From Bacteroidota bacterium (GTDB lineage Bacteria; Bacteroidota; Bacteroidia; Bacteroidales; CG2-30-32-10), in contig JAAXXA010000080.1 in assembly GCA_013334735.1 (NCBI GenBank), forward strand, positions 1-9,022: a stretch of 9,022 nt of DNA, in the 5' to 3' direction. The notes beneath the pieces were generated by a model, which was given only the letters and a program-made list of their open reading frames with translations, searched no databases and was not told where the DNA came from. Positions 1 to 6,646 of this stretch are shown here, piece by piece (position 1 is the stretch's first letter; every line of letters begins with the position of its first letter). The translations under genes were made by a program, and so were the position numbers.

Positions 1-105
1 AATAATATTTGAGGGAGTTATTTCCGCTTCTTTAGAATCATTTTTTTTAGCGCAAGATATAATAAGCGCTAAAATCAATATTGATATAAAAAATCTTGTT
101 TTCAT
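1..105 (-). CDS. Putative lipoprotein, N-terminal fragment (gene runs off the window)
   Basis: The minus strand reads open from an ATG at 105-103 to the window edge, giving 35 codons. The product starts MKTRFFISILILALIISC: two basic residues, a hydrophobic core, and a lipobox-like LIISC with the acceptor cysteine at residue 18. After the cysteine it turns polar and charged (AKKNDSKEAE), as expected for a mature lipoprotein tether. Only the signal peptide and about 17 mature residues are visible, so the function cannot be assigned. Export through Sec and lipidation at the cysteine are inferred from the signal. The gene is divergent from the fibre-protein cluster and has a good Bacteroidota-type promoter just upstream (112-143), which supports it being real despite its shortness here. 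Confidence 0.75.
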   Translation of the reverse strand, partial: MKTRFFISILILALIISCAKKNDSKEAEITPSNII

Positions 106-111
106 ATTATG

Positions 112-143
112 CAAACATACATGAATTTTAATAAATACACAAA
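112..143 (-). promoter_or_regulatory. Bacteroidota-type promoter of the lipoprotein gene
   Basis: Read on the minus strand, TTTG (143-140) and TATGTTTG (119-112) are separated by exactly 20 bases. They match the Bacteroidota consensus of a -33 TTTG box and a -7 TAnnTTTG box with a spacer of about 17-23. The -7 box ends only 6 bases before the ATG at 105, so the predicted mRNA would be almost leaderless. A second weaker candidate lies upstream (TATTTTTG at 198-191, GTTG 20 bases before it) and would give a leader of about 80 bases. Confidence 0.6.
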
Positions 144-167
144 AACCTTATAAAAAAATTCATGTAT
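117..167. repeat. Perfect 13-bp inverted repeat around the lipoprotein promoter
   Basis: The arms are ATACATGAATTTT at 117-129 and its exact reverse complement AAAATTCATGTAT at 155-167, separated by 25 bases. One arm overlaps the end of the -7 box and fills part of the promoter spacer. The other lies just upstream of the -33 box. This suggests a two-site operator for a dimeric regulator. With transcription from the further upstream promoter it could instead form an RNA hairpin with a long loop. Confidence 0.6.
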
Positions 168-247
168 TTCGGCTTTGTTGAAAATTGCAGCAAAAATAAT
201 AGACAAACTAAAGTTTTACAACAAGTTCCTCAAAATCAATTTAATTT

Positions 248-283
248 TTTGCTTTTTATTTATCTAAAGAAATATTATATTTG
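248..283 (+). promoter_or_regulatory. Promoter of the 919-residue protein gene
   Basis: TATATTTG at 276-283 is an exact TAnnTTTG -7 box. The nearest TTTG (248-251) is 24 bases upstream, slightly longer than usual, so the -33 assignment is weak. Transcription would start near 288-291 and leave a leader of about 40 bases before the ATG at 330. No Shine-Dalgarno sequence is present, which is normal for this phylum. The rest of 106-329 holds the divergent lipoprotein promoter and its inverted repeat; I see no gene in it. Confidence 0.55.
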
Positions 284-315
284 CACTTAAATAATTATTG
301 ATTCATAAGAACATT
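266..315 (+). repeat. Duplicated promoter/leader block, copy 1
   Basis: These 50 bases match 3149-3198 at 47 positions. The differences are at 283 (G/A), 297 (A/C) and 300 (G/A). The block covers the -7 box, the start site region and most of the untranslated leader, including the segment ATTCATAAGAACATT. After it the two leaders diverge for about 15 bases, and similarity resumes at the ATG. Confidence 0.85.
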
Positions 316-329
316 TTACCTATAAAACC

Positions 330-3089
330 ATGAAAAAAACATCACTCTTTTTATTTTTACTTTTCACTATTCACTTTTCCCTTTTAACTTTTAATTCCTT
401 TTCTCAGGGGGTTGGAATAAACACCACAGGCAATGATGCCAAAGATGCGGCATTGCTTGAAATAGGCGAAGGCACTTCGGATACCAAAGGACTTTTAATT
501 CCCCGTGTGAATTTAACCGATGTTGCGACTTATGCTCCGCTTACAGGAACTCCTGTTGCCAGCTTAATCGTTTACAGCAACACTTCGCCAACTAATGGCA
601 ATGGTGTTGGTTACTATTATTGGAGCGGCAGCAAATGGATAAATATTTCTTCACCATCCAACGGACCCGGAACAATTGGGCAGGTTCTTACATCCAGCGG
701 TTCAGGAGCGACTACATGGACAACTCCTACTGGTGGACAAGTTATTTATGATGCGATTGTTGATGCCGGAGATGGAGCAGATTACACATCTTTAAAAACA
801 GCCTGTGAAACCGAAGGCAACTACGCCAAAATTTTATTGACCAGTAGTTTGACAGAAAGTGCCGCATTTACTATTAAAACAGGACAGCAAATCTTTACTT
901 TACAAAATATGGGGAATATTACGATAGACCTTAGAGACAACTTGATATTAAGTTCTCAGGCAGCAATATATGGTGTGGTTTTTAATTTGGCTAACGCTGT
1001 TTATCCTGTAAAAACAATAACTCTGAATGGCGATAATATCATCAGGGATTGTAAGTTTATCGGGCATTACTTGTTCGATCCCACATTAACAATAGGAGGC
1101 TCAAGGTCAATAATTGAACATAACTATTTTTACTCTAACGACACAGGCGACCAAATATATAAAATTATAACTGTGGGAGGAGATAAAAATATCATCTGTC
1201 ACAACGAGTTCTATTACCAGCAATATAGATTCAATGATGCTATGATTTACTGTACCGGGACAGAAAATCATATTCACAATAATAAAATATCCATGATAGT
1301 AAATTCAGGGGCAAGCGCTTTTAATAACTATGGAATCCAGATTACAGGAGATAAAAATACTGTTGCTAATAACGGTATCTATTCTAACCAGAGTTTTGGA
1401 ACAGGAATAATCATTTCTTCAAATAATAATGTTGTTACTGAAAATATTATTACCAATTTCGGAACAAAAATTTCTGACAGCGGAACAGGAACTACCTTAA
1501 AGGATAATCAAGGTAGTATTACCGAAGAAAAAAATTACGTAAAGATGAAAAATACTTCCGGTTCCGGTCTTGTCGCCGGGAATATTGTTGTATTTAAATC
1601 TGTAGCAGGAGGTAATGAGGTTACTACAACCACAACAAAAGGCGATAGTAAAGTTTTTGGTGTCGTATCAGAATCAATTGCTGATGCTGCATCCGGTTTA
1701 GTTCAGATCTTTGGTAAAACTACAGTATTAAAAGCCAACGGTACAACGGATATAGCTATTGGCGATTTTTTAACAGCTTATACTACCTCAGGTATTGCTT
1801 GTAAAGCTGGCGCAGGTGATATGGCTTTTGCTATAGCATTAGAGGCTTATGCTACTGATGATAACTCAGGCGTAATAGATGCTCTGTTAATTTCGCCAAG
1901 GACTATTCCAAGCGCGGCAGGAGCCGTTATCTCAGGAACTGATAATTATTTATCCAGATTTAATGCTGGGGGTAATAATGTTGAAAACTCAGGGATAGTT
2001 GATAATTCTGATGCTTTGGCTGTAACTGTTGATGCCAATGAAAATGTCGGGATAGGAACATCAAACCCAGCATTTCAACTTGAAGTTTCTAAAAACACAA
2101 ATGCCGGAGTTGGAGGACGACTTGCTATTACTAACCTTGCATCACAAGGAGTTGGAAATTCAGCAGAGTTAGTGTTCAATACAAGTAGCGGATTTGGACC
2201 AGTTTATAACTCTGCACGAATAGCAGCAATTTCACCTTTAGTGAGCAACGCCACAGATCTTGTTTTCTATACCTTTAACGATGCTACAGCATATGGAGGC
2301 GATGAGAGACTCAGAATTAATTCAATTGGAAATGTTGGCATCGGAACACAAAGCCCCCAATCTAGATTAGAAATTAATGGTTATGGAAAAATGACTGACC
2401 AGCAATTAGTTGTTTCGGGTTATAGCGGTGCCACAGTTGGTCCGGCATCTCTATTACTTAAAACAGGACAAAACAATACTGAAAACTGGAACATCTTCGC
2501 TACTAGTTCGGCTACACCTGACCTTGTTTTTCGTCATGATTGGGGTACTGAATATATGAGAATAACATCCGATGGCAAAGTTGGCATTGGAACAAACAAT
2601 CCTACAGCAAAACTTCAAGTAGCAGGCACGGCTGGTACAGATGGCATAATGTTTCCTGATGGCACATTACAGACATGTGCTGTACAAACAGTAATTGTTT
2701 CGGTTTCCTCAGCAGAGATTTTAGCGCTTCATACAACTGGGAAAACTTTAATTGCAGCTCCAGGCGCTGGGAAAATTATTGTGATAGACCAACTTATTGG
2801 TAGTTTTACTTATGGTGGAATCGCATACACTAGCGTTGGTGTTCCTAATCCTCAGTTAGTCTGGGCAGGAACTACAACTTCTATAAAAGATGCATCTGCT
2901 GCTACTGTCGGAAGAGCTGAATTATATGGAACTACTAATGCATTTATTAACACTTTTGTATTGTATGGTTCTAATATATACAATAAAGTTAATACAGGTA
3001 TAGAATGGAAGAATACATCTGCTGATGCTTTTACTACAGGAAATGGAACTGTAAAGTGGTTTATCAGATATAGAATTATTACATTATAA
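330..3089 (+). CDS. Exported modular fibre-like protein with beta-helix, capsid-decoration-like domain and GIGT repeats
   Basis: A 919-residue protein. Residues 1-25 are a Sec signal peptide (MKK, hydrophobic core, likely cleavage SFS|QG). Residues 26-136 are a Bacteroidota secreted-protein domain (AALLEIGEG, GLLIPRVNLTD, GYYYWSGSKW) ending in a linker at 117-136. Residues about 138-400 carry short I/V/N-rich turns (such as TITLNGDNIIRDCKF and NKISMIVNSG), typical of a right-handed parallel beta-helix of the NosD/pectate-lyase kind. Residues about 402-525 resemble phage capsid-decoration (DUF2190-like) proteins (GDFLTAYTTSGIACKAGAGD). Three fibre repeats follow at about 572, 667 and 750 (NVGIGT.NP...L.V). 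Residues about 785-919 resemble a domain seen at the end of phage proteins (SSAEILALHTTGKTLIAAPG). No polysaccharide-lyase catalytic set could be assigned. It is probably an extracellular structural or binding protein. The start has the signal peptide immediately downstream and a promoter upstream. Domain identities come from pattern recognition, not searches. Confidence 0.85.
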   Translation: MKKTSLFLFLLFTIHFSLLTFNSFSQGVGINTTGNDAKDAALLEIGEGTSDTKGLLIPRVNLTDVATYAPLTGTPVASLIVYSNTSPTNGNGVGYYYWSGSKWINISSPSNGPGTIGQVLTSSGSGATTWTTPTGGQVIYDAIVDAGDGADYTSLKTACETEGNYAKILLTSSLTESAAFTIKTGQQIFTLQNMGNITIDLRDNLILSSQAAIYGVVFNLANAVYPVKTITLNGDNIIRDCKFIGHYLFDPTLTIGGSRSIIEHNYFYSNDTGDQIYKIITVGGDKNIICHNEFYYQQYRFNDAMIYCTGTENHIHNNKISMIVNSGASAFNNYGIQITGDKNTVANNGIYSNQSFGTGIIISSNNNVVTENIITNFGTKISDSGTGTTLKDNQGSITEEKNYVKMKNTSGSGLVAGNIVVFKSVAGGNEVTTTTTKGDSKVFGVVSESIADAASGLVQIFGKTTVLKANGTTDIAIGDFLTAYTTSGIACKAGAGDMAFAIALEAYATDDNSGVIDALLISPRTIPSAAGAVISGTDNYLSRFNAGGNNVENSGIVDNSDALAVTVDANENVGIGTSNPAFQLEVSKNTNAGVGGRLAITNLASQGVGNSAELVFNTSSGFGPVYNSARIAAISPLVSNATDLVFYTFNDATAYGGDERLRINSIGNVGIGTQSPQSRLEINGYGKMTDQQLVVSGYSGATVGPASLLLKTGQNNTENWNIFATSSATPDLVFRHDWGTEYMRITSDGKVGIGTNNPTAKLQVAGTAGTDGIMFPDGTLQTCAVQTVIVSVSSAEILALHTTGKTLIAAPGAGKIIVIDQLIGSFTYGGIAYTSVGVPNPQLVWAGTTTSIKDASAATVGRAELYGTTNAFINTFVLYGSNIYNKVNTGIEWKNTSADAFTTGNGTVKWFIRYRIITL
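359..400 (+). repeat. Six degenerate heptanucleotide repeats inside the signal-peptide code (gene 1)
   Basis: The units in order are ACTTTTC, ACTATTC, ACTTTTC, CCTTTTA, ACTTTTA and ATTCCTT. Seven is not a multiple of three, so the peptide has a 7-residue period (LFTIHFS, LLTFNSF). Gain or loss of one unit would shift the reading frame. The block begins 29 bases after the first base of the ATG, the same offset as in genes 2 and 5. Confidence 0.7.
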
Positions 3090-3148
3090 ATAGTAAGTAA
3101 TTGCGCCCATATTTATTATGATAACACTGACAAGGGTTAAAAATGACC

Positions 3149-3198
3149 AAAGAAATATTATATTTACACTTAAATAATTCTTAATTCATAAGAACATT
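3149..3198 (+). repeat. Duplicated promoter/leader block, copy 2
   Basis: This copy matches 266-315 at 47 of 50 bases. Its -7 box is TATATTTA (3159-3166), one base off the TAnnTTTG consensus that copy 1 keeps. No TTTG or TTG lies at -33 spacing. The promoter of gene 2 may therefore be weaker than that of gene 1, or gene 2 may partly depend on readthrough. Confidence 0.85.
3159..3166 (+). promoter_or_regulatory. Probable -7 box of the 223-residue protein gene
   Basis: TATATTTA lies 47 bases before the ATG, at nearly the same distance as the box of gene 1. The final G of the consensus is replaced by A and there is no convincing -33 element. It lies in the 124-base gap after gene 1, in which no hairpin terminator is visible. 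Confidence 0.4.
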
Positions 3199-3213
3199 AT
3201 AACAATAAATCTC

Positions 3214-3885
3214 ATGAAAAAAATATCACTCTTTTTATTTGCACTTTTCACTTTCAACTTTCAACTTTTAACTTTTAACTCCTTTTCCCAAGGAGGTGCA
3301 TCAATTAACTCTACCGGTGCTGCAGCCGACAACTCGGCAATGCTTGATATAAGCAGCACCAATCAGGGCATGCGAATACCGAGAGTGAAATTATTAAGCA
3401 CAACTGATATTACAACAATTTCAAATCCTGTTAACAGTTTATTGGTATTTGATTCAATACCCGCAGGTAATATTACATCTGCAGGATTTTACTACTGGGA
3501 TACTACTGCTACACCTGATCAATGGGTGAAACTTGCAACAGGTTCAGGAAACGCATGGCAAACCACAGGCAATGCAGGTATTGATTCTACTACAAATTTT
3601 ATTGGAACAACCGAGACATCAGGTTCACATCCTTTGAGTTTTAAAACAAGTAATGTTGACAGAATGATTATTTCCAGTACAGGCAATGTTGGTATTGGAA
3701 CTACTGCTCCGGGACAAAAATTAACTATAACAGGAGCTGTTGAAATAGGTACAACAACCACTCCCACAACCGGCGCTATTCGCTGGAATTCAACAACTAA
3801 TGATTTTGAAGGATATGACGGCATAAGATGGATGTCCCTTACCGGTTTGCAAAATAGAACTTTTTCATATACAAACGACGATTAA
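3214..3885 (+). CDS. Short exported fibre-domain protein
   Basis: A 223-residue protein. Its signal peptide (residues 1-25, cleavage SFS|QG) is nearly identical to those of genes 1 and 5. The mature N-terminus (about 26-110) is the common Bacteroidota secreted domain: ADNSAMLDISSTNQGMRIPR, then LLVFDS and GFYYWDTTATPDQW. Residues about 114-171 form a module shared with gene 5: a W..TGN.GIDSTTNFIGT motif, FKT.N.DRMIIS, then one GIGT repeat (NVGIGTTAPGQKLTI). Residues about 175-214 contain TGAIRWNSTTNDFEGYDG and RWMSLTG, a segment I know from near the C-terminus of larger Bacteroidota fibre-domain proteins. The protein stops nine residues after that segment with no binding tip, S74 chaperone or sorting domain. 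It may be a truncated paralogue or a deliberately minimal partner subunit. Its molecular role is unknown. Confidence 0.85.
   Translation: MKKISLFLFALFTFNFQLLTFNSFSQGGASINSTGAAADNSAMLDISSTNQGMRIPRVKLLSTTDITTISNPVNSLLVFDSIPAGNITSAGFYYWDTTATPDQWVKLATGSGNAWQTTGNAGIDSTTNFIGTTETSGSHPLSFKTSNVDRMIISSTGNVGIGTTAPGQKLTITGAVEIGTTTTPTTGAIRWNSTTNDFEGYDGIRWMSLTGLQNRTFSYTNDD
3243..3284 (+). repeat. Six heptanucleotide repeats inside the signal-peptide code (gene 2)
   Basis: The units are ACTTTTC, ACTTTCA, ACTTTCA, ACTTTTA, ACTTTTA and ACTCCTT. This is the most regular of the three copies, with two pairs of identical neighbouring units, which makes slippage most plausible here. The translated block reads LFTFNFQ then LLTFNSF. 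Confidence 0.75.
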
Positions 3886-3973
3886 CAATATATGCTAATA
3901 AATAAATGCGATTCAGCAAAACAAAAATTAATTCAATACAATAATCAAAAGGTTAATTAAAAAATTGAAAATT

Positions 3974-5794
3974 ATGAAAAATGTAAGACTACTTAAGAAA
4001 TGGTTTATCATTGCAGTATTATTTTTCGTTTGTGTTATTGGCTCCACTATAATAGGCGTCGCACAATCACCTAATATAGTTATCGATGGAACAAATGTAT
4101 ATTGCTCGCAGTCAGATTTAAAATTCCCGTTTTGGTTAAAAGCAGGACAAACAATTGCAAAAGGTACTGGTGTTCTAAGTATTTCAGCAATAGAATATAC
4201 TATCGCGGCTTCTCCTTCGGGAGACAATATTTTGCTGTTTGTACAAGTAAAAAATATAACTACAGTAGAACCTGTTCCTGCCGGCAAAACGTGGAAAGTG
4301 GAATCGGTGCTTCTAAGTACATCATTCAGCAGCAACAGCAGCGGTTGGACAGATGAAGGCACGACAGTACATCTTACAACAAACACAGATAAAGTAGGCA
4401 TCGGGGTAACTTCACCTACGGCAGTGCTTCATTTGAAAGCGGGCACGGCTACATCAAATACAGCATCTTTTAAAATAGATGCAGGAACTTTACTTTCGTC
4501 GCCAGAAGCAGGAGCTATTGAAAATGATGGAACTCATATCTATTGGAGTAAAGATAATTCCAATAGATATCAACTAGATCAACAAAACAATGGTGCTAAC
4601 ACAGCTTTATCAAATCTTGCTTCTGTTGCTATAAATACTTCTTTATTGCCTGCCAGTGATAATTCCATTGACTTAGGCAGCTCTTCTTTTTACTGGGCAA
4701 ATGCTTATACTAAGAAAATATATTTTAATGCTTCCGCTACCATAAATTCTGTTTCAACCAATAGTCTCAGTATTTTAGGTACAAATATAACCTTAGGAAG
4801 TTATTCCAATATAATAATCGGTGATTACAGTGTATTTTATCCAAATACTTCTTTACTCACAGAGCTTGGTACTACTAATAGATATTGGCTTAAAACTTAT
4901 ACTCAAAAACTTTATCTTAATTCCACTGCTTACCTGGATGGTACTACGGCAGGAGCTATTGCAATTACCGGCAACATTGGAGTGGGAACAGCTCCCGGAA
5001 GCGCTCTGGATGTAAAAGGGACTTTACGTCTTTCAGGTTCTTCTTCCGGCTATGTAGGTCTGACAACGGCATCTGCCGCAGGCACTACAACATATACTTT
5101 ACCAAATGCGGATGGTTCTAATGGGCAGGTGCTTTCTACTAACGGTTCTGCCAATCTTTCATGGACAACTCCTGCCGGCGGCTTCTGGACTTTAATGCCG
5201 GGCGCTCCTACCCGTACCTCAAATACTACTTTTACAATTACAGGCGATTACACCACCCTGATCGCTAAAGGAATGATTATTAAATGGACAGAAAGTTCTA
5301 CTGTTAGAGTTGCGATGGTTTCTATCCCTTCAACTTTTTCTTCCCCAAATACAACAGTTACTATTGTTGGGGATGCAATGGCTTCAATTGATGCTTCTTC
5401 TTTGAAATATGGCAATATTGGAGCAGAGCCATTTATTGCAAGATTTTCTTATGCAGGAACTGTCGGCGCAACGGGAACTGATGTTATGAATGCTTTTCAT
5501 GCACAAGAACCAATGAGAGTTTTAGGAGCTGATATGTACGCGGGTACTGCCGGTACTACTAATAGCACAACTGTTAATTTAGTTAATGCAACCGGAACTG
5601 TTACTTTATCCAGCCCGACTTTAAGTTCCGGAGTAGCTGCTACTGCTGCTCCTCAGGCTCCGGCTTCGTCCGCTTTATCTTTGGCTTTAAATGACAGAAT
5701 ACAGGTAAATGTTACGGCAATTCAAACCACACCTGCTATTGATTTATACATTAAACTATATTTATTTCCAACCCGGTATCTGAATCTCAACTAA
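3974..5794 (+). CDS. Exported modular phage-tail-fibre-like protein
   Basis: A 606-residue protein from the ATG at 3974. An in-frame TTG at 3965 would add three residues but is less likely as a start. Residues 1-30 are a signal peptide (MKNVRLLKKW, hydrophobic core, cleavage GVA|Q) unrelated to that of genes 1, 2 and 5. Residues about 32-135 form an unidentified beta-rich domain. A degenerate GIGT repeat at about 140 is followed by a phage-fibre segment (LHLKAGTATSNTASF, PEAGAIENDGTHIYW). Two LG(S/T)..YW...YT.K(I/L) repeats follow (about 234-250 and 296-320), the second running into LDGTTAGAIAITGNIGVGT, also found in gene 5. The linker GQVLSTNGSANLSWTTPAGG spans 384-403. Residues 404-495 (FTITGDYTTLIAKGMIIKWT) match a type common in phage tail proteins. 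The rest is a Thr/Ala/Ser-rich beta-type C-terminus. No S74 or sorting domain is seen. The 88-base upstream gap has no recognisable -7 box, so it may be transcribed with gene 2. Gene 4 starts one base after its stop. Confidence 0.8.
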   Translation: MKNVRLLKKWFIIAVLFFVCVIGSTIIGVAQSPNIVIDGTNVYCSQSDLKFPFWLKAGQTIAKGTGVLSISAIEYTIAASPSGDNILLFVQVKNITTVEPVPAGKTWKVESVLLSTSFSSNSSGWTDEGTTVHLTTNTDKVGIGVTSPTAVLHLKAGTATSNTASFKIDAGTLLSSPEAGAIENDGTHIYWSKDNSNRYQLDQQNNGANTALSNLASVAINTSLLPASDNSIDLGSSSFYWANAYTKKIYFNASATINSVSTNSLSILGTNITLGSYSNIIIGDYSVFYPNTSLLTELGTTNRYWLKTYTQKLYLNSTAYLDGTTAGAIAITGNIGVGTAPGSALDVKGTLRLSGSSSGYVGLTTASAAGTTTYTLPNADGSNGQVLSTNGSANLSWTTPAGGFWTLMPGAPTRTSNTTFTITGDYTTLIAKGMIIKWTESSTVRVAMVSIPSTFSSPNTTVTIVGDAMASIDASSLKYGNIGAEPFIARFSYAGTVGATGTDVMNAFHAQEPMRVLGADMYAGTAGTTNSTTVNLVNATGTVTLSSPTLSSGVAATAAPQAPASSALSLALNDRIQVNVTAIQTTPAIDLYIKLYLFPTRYLNLN

Positions 5795-5795
5795 T

Positions 5796-6581
5796 ATGAA
5801 AACAATATTAATTTCAACAGTTTTAATACTTTCATTATTTTCACTTAGTACTCTTAATGCTCAGAATACTTTTGGTGAATATTTAAGCACAGGAAGCGCA
5901 ACTACCAGAGGCTTATGGCATCTTGACGGAAATTCCAATGATGTTTCAGGTAATGGTAATAATGGTACTGATGCTAATGTTACATATTCTTTGACTAACG
6001 GAAGATTTGGTCAGGGAGCTGCATTTAACGGTTCAAGCAGTATGATTTCAATGGCTGACGTGGCTAGTTTAAAGCCAACCGGAAATTTAACTGTGGTTGG
6101 TTGGGCTTTACCAACTTCTACCGCAACAAATAAAGTTATTGTTTCTAATGGTTTCAGAAATGATTACGATCCATCATGGTGTTGGTATTTTATATCTGTT
6201 GAATCCAATGGATACGCTCTATTTCAAATGTTTGACAGACGCCCGTCATGGAACGAATATAAGTCAATAGTCGGTACAACTGTTTTAACTGACGGTAAAT
6301 TTCATTGTATAATAGGAACGTACGACGGTAATTATTTAAGATTGTATGTTGATGGCAAACAAGAAGCAATTTCAACTCAATGGACAAGAAACTTAAATTG
6401 GTATGGTGGATATACATCAAGACCAAGAATTGGTTGCTCTTCATGGGGCGGTGGTGATAATACTCAACCCGGAGATTGGTTTAATGGAAAAATTGATGAG
6501 GTAATAATTGAATCAAGAACTTGGTCAGATGTTCAAATCGCAAAATATATTACATATACTAAGGGTAGATTTGGGATGTAA
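5796..6581 (+). CDS. Exported LamG/concanavalin A-like jelly-roll protein
   Basis: A 261-residue protein. Residues 1-22 are a signal peptide (MKTILISTVLILSLFSLSTL, cleavage near LNA|Q). The remainder is a single LamG-type jelly roll (Laminin_G_3-like). It has the family's opening GLWHLDGNSNDVSGNGNNG at about residue 38, then GRFGQGAAFNGSSSMI and LTVVGWALP. The central strand reads KFHCIIGTYDGNYLRLYVDG and the closing strand WFNGKIDEVIIESRTWS. Such domains usually bind carbohydrates or proteins outside the cell; no hydrolase active site is seen. An aromatic, tryptophan-rich stretch (DPSWCWYFISVESNGY) lies mid-domain. The ATG follows the stop of gene 3 after one base, so the two genes are almost certainly cotranscribed and probably translationally coupled. 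This suggests the lectin-like protein works with the gene 3 fibre protein, perhaps as a detachable binding subunit (inference). Confidence 0.88.
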   Translation: MKTILISTVLILSLFSLSTLNAQNTFGEYLSTGSATTRGLWHLDGNSNDVSGNGNNGTDANVTYSLTNGRFGQGAAFNGSSSMISMADVASLKPTGNLTVVGWALPTSTATNKVIVSNGFRNDYDPSWCWYFISVESNGYALFQMFDRRPSWNEYKSIVGTTVLTDGKFHCIIGTYDGNYLRLYVDGKQEAISTQWTRNLNWYGGYTSRPRIGCSSWGGGDNTQPGDWFNGKIDEVIIESRTWSDVQIAKYITYTKGRFGM

Positions 6582-6606
6582 ATGGCTAAAAAATAGACAA
6601 AAAGTT

Positions 6607-6614
6607 TATATTTG
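6607..6614 (+). promoter_or_regulatory. Probable -7 box of the 772-residue protein gene
   Basis: TATATTTG followed by CA is identical to the box of gene 1 and lies 32 bases before the ATG at 6647. The flanking leader differs from the duplicated block of genes 1 and 2, apart from this core. No TTTG lies at proper -33 spacing. It sits in a 65-base gap without a visible terminator. Confidence 0.5.
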
Positions 6615-6646
6615 CAATACTTTGAGAATTTATAAAAATAAAATCT

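Noticed and set aside
330..3089. Pectate or polysaccharide lyase activity for the beta-helix of gene 1
   Set aside because: The beta-helix pattern is visible, but I could not identify a catalytic set of residues, and such helices are also common in non-catalytic fibres.
3519..3824. Open minus-strand frame of about 100 codons opposite gene 2, with similar ones at 6934-7302 and 7855-8052
   Set aside because: All three contain a similar VVPIPTLP peptide because they are the antisense of the conserved NVGIGTT repeat. They have no signal, promoter or independent support.
3965..3973. TTG start for gene 3 three codons upstream of the ATG
   Set aside because: The ATG at 3974 gives a normal basic n-region (MKNVRLLKK). 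The TTG offers no better upstream signal.
3928..4401. Minus-strand open frame of 157 codons opposite the start of gene 3
   Set aside because: It is the antisense of the gene 3 signal peptide and N-terminal domain and ends in low-complexity hydrophobic sequence. Gene 3 is much better supported.
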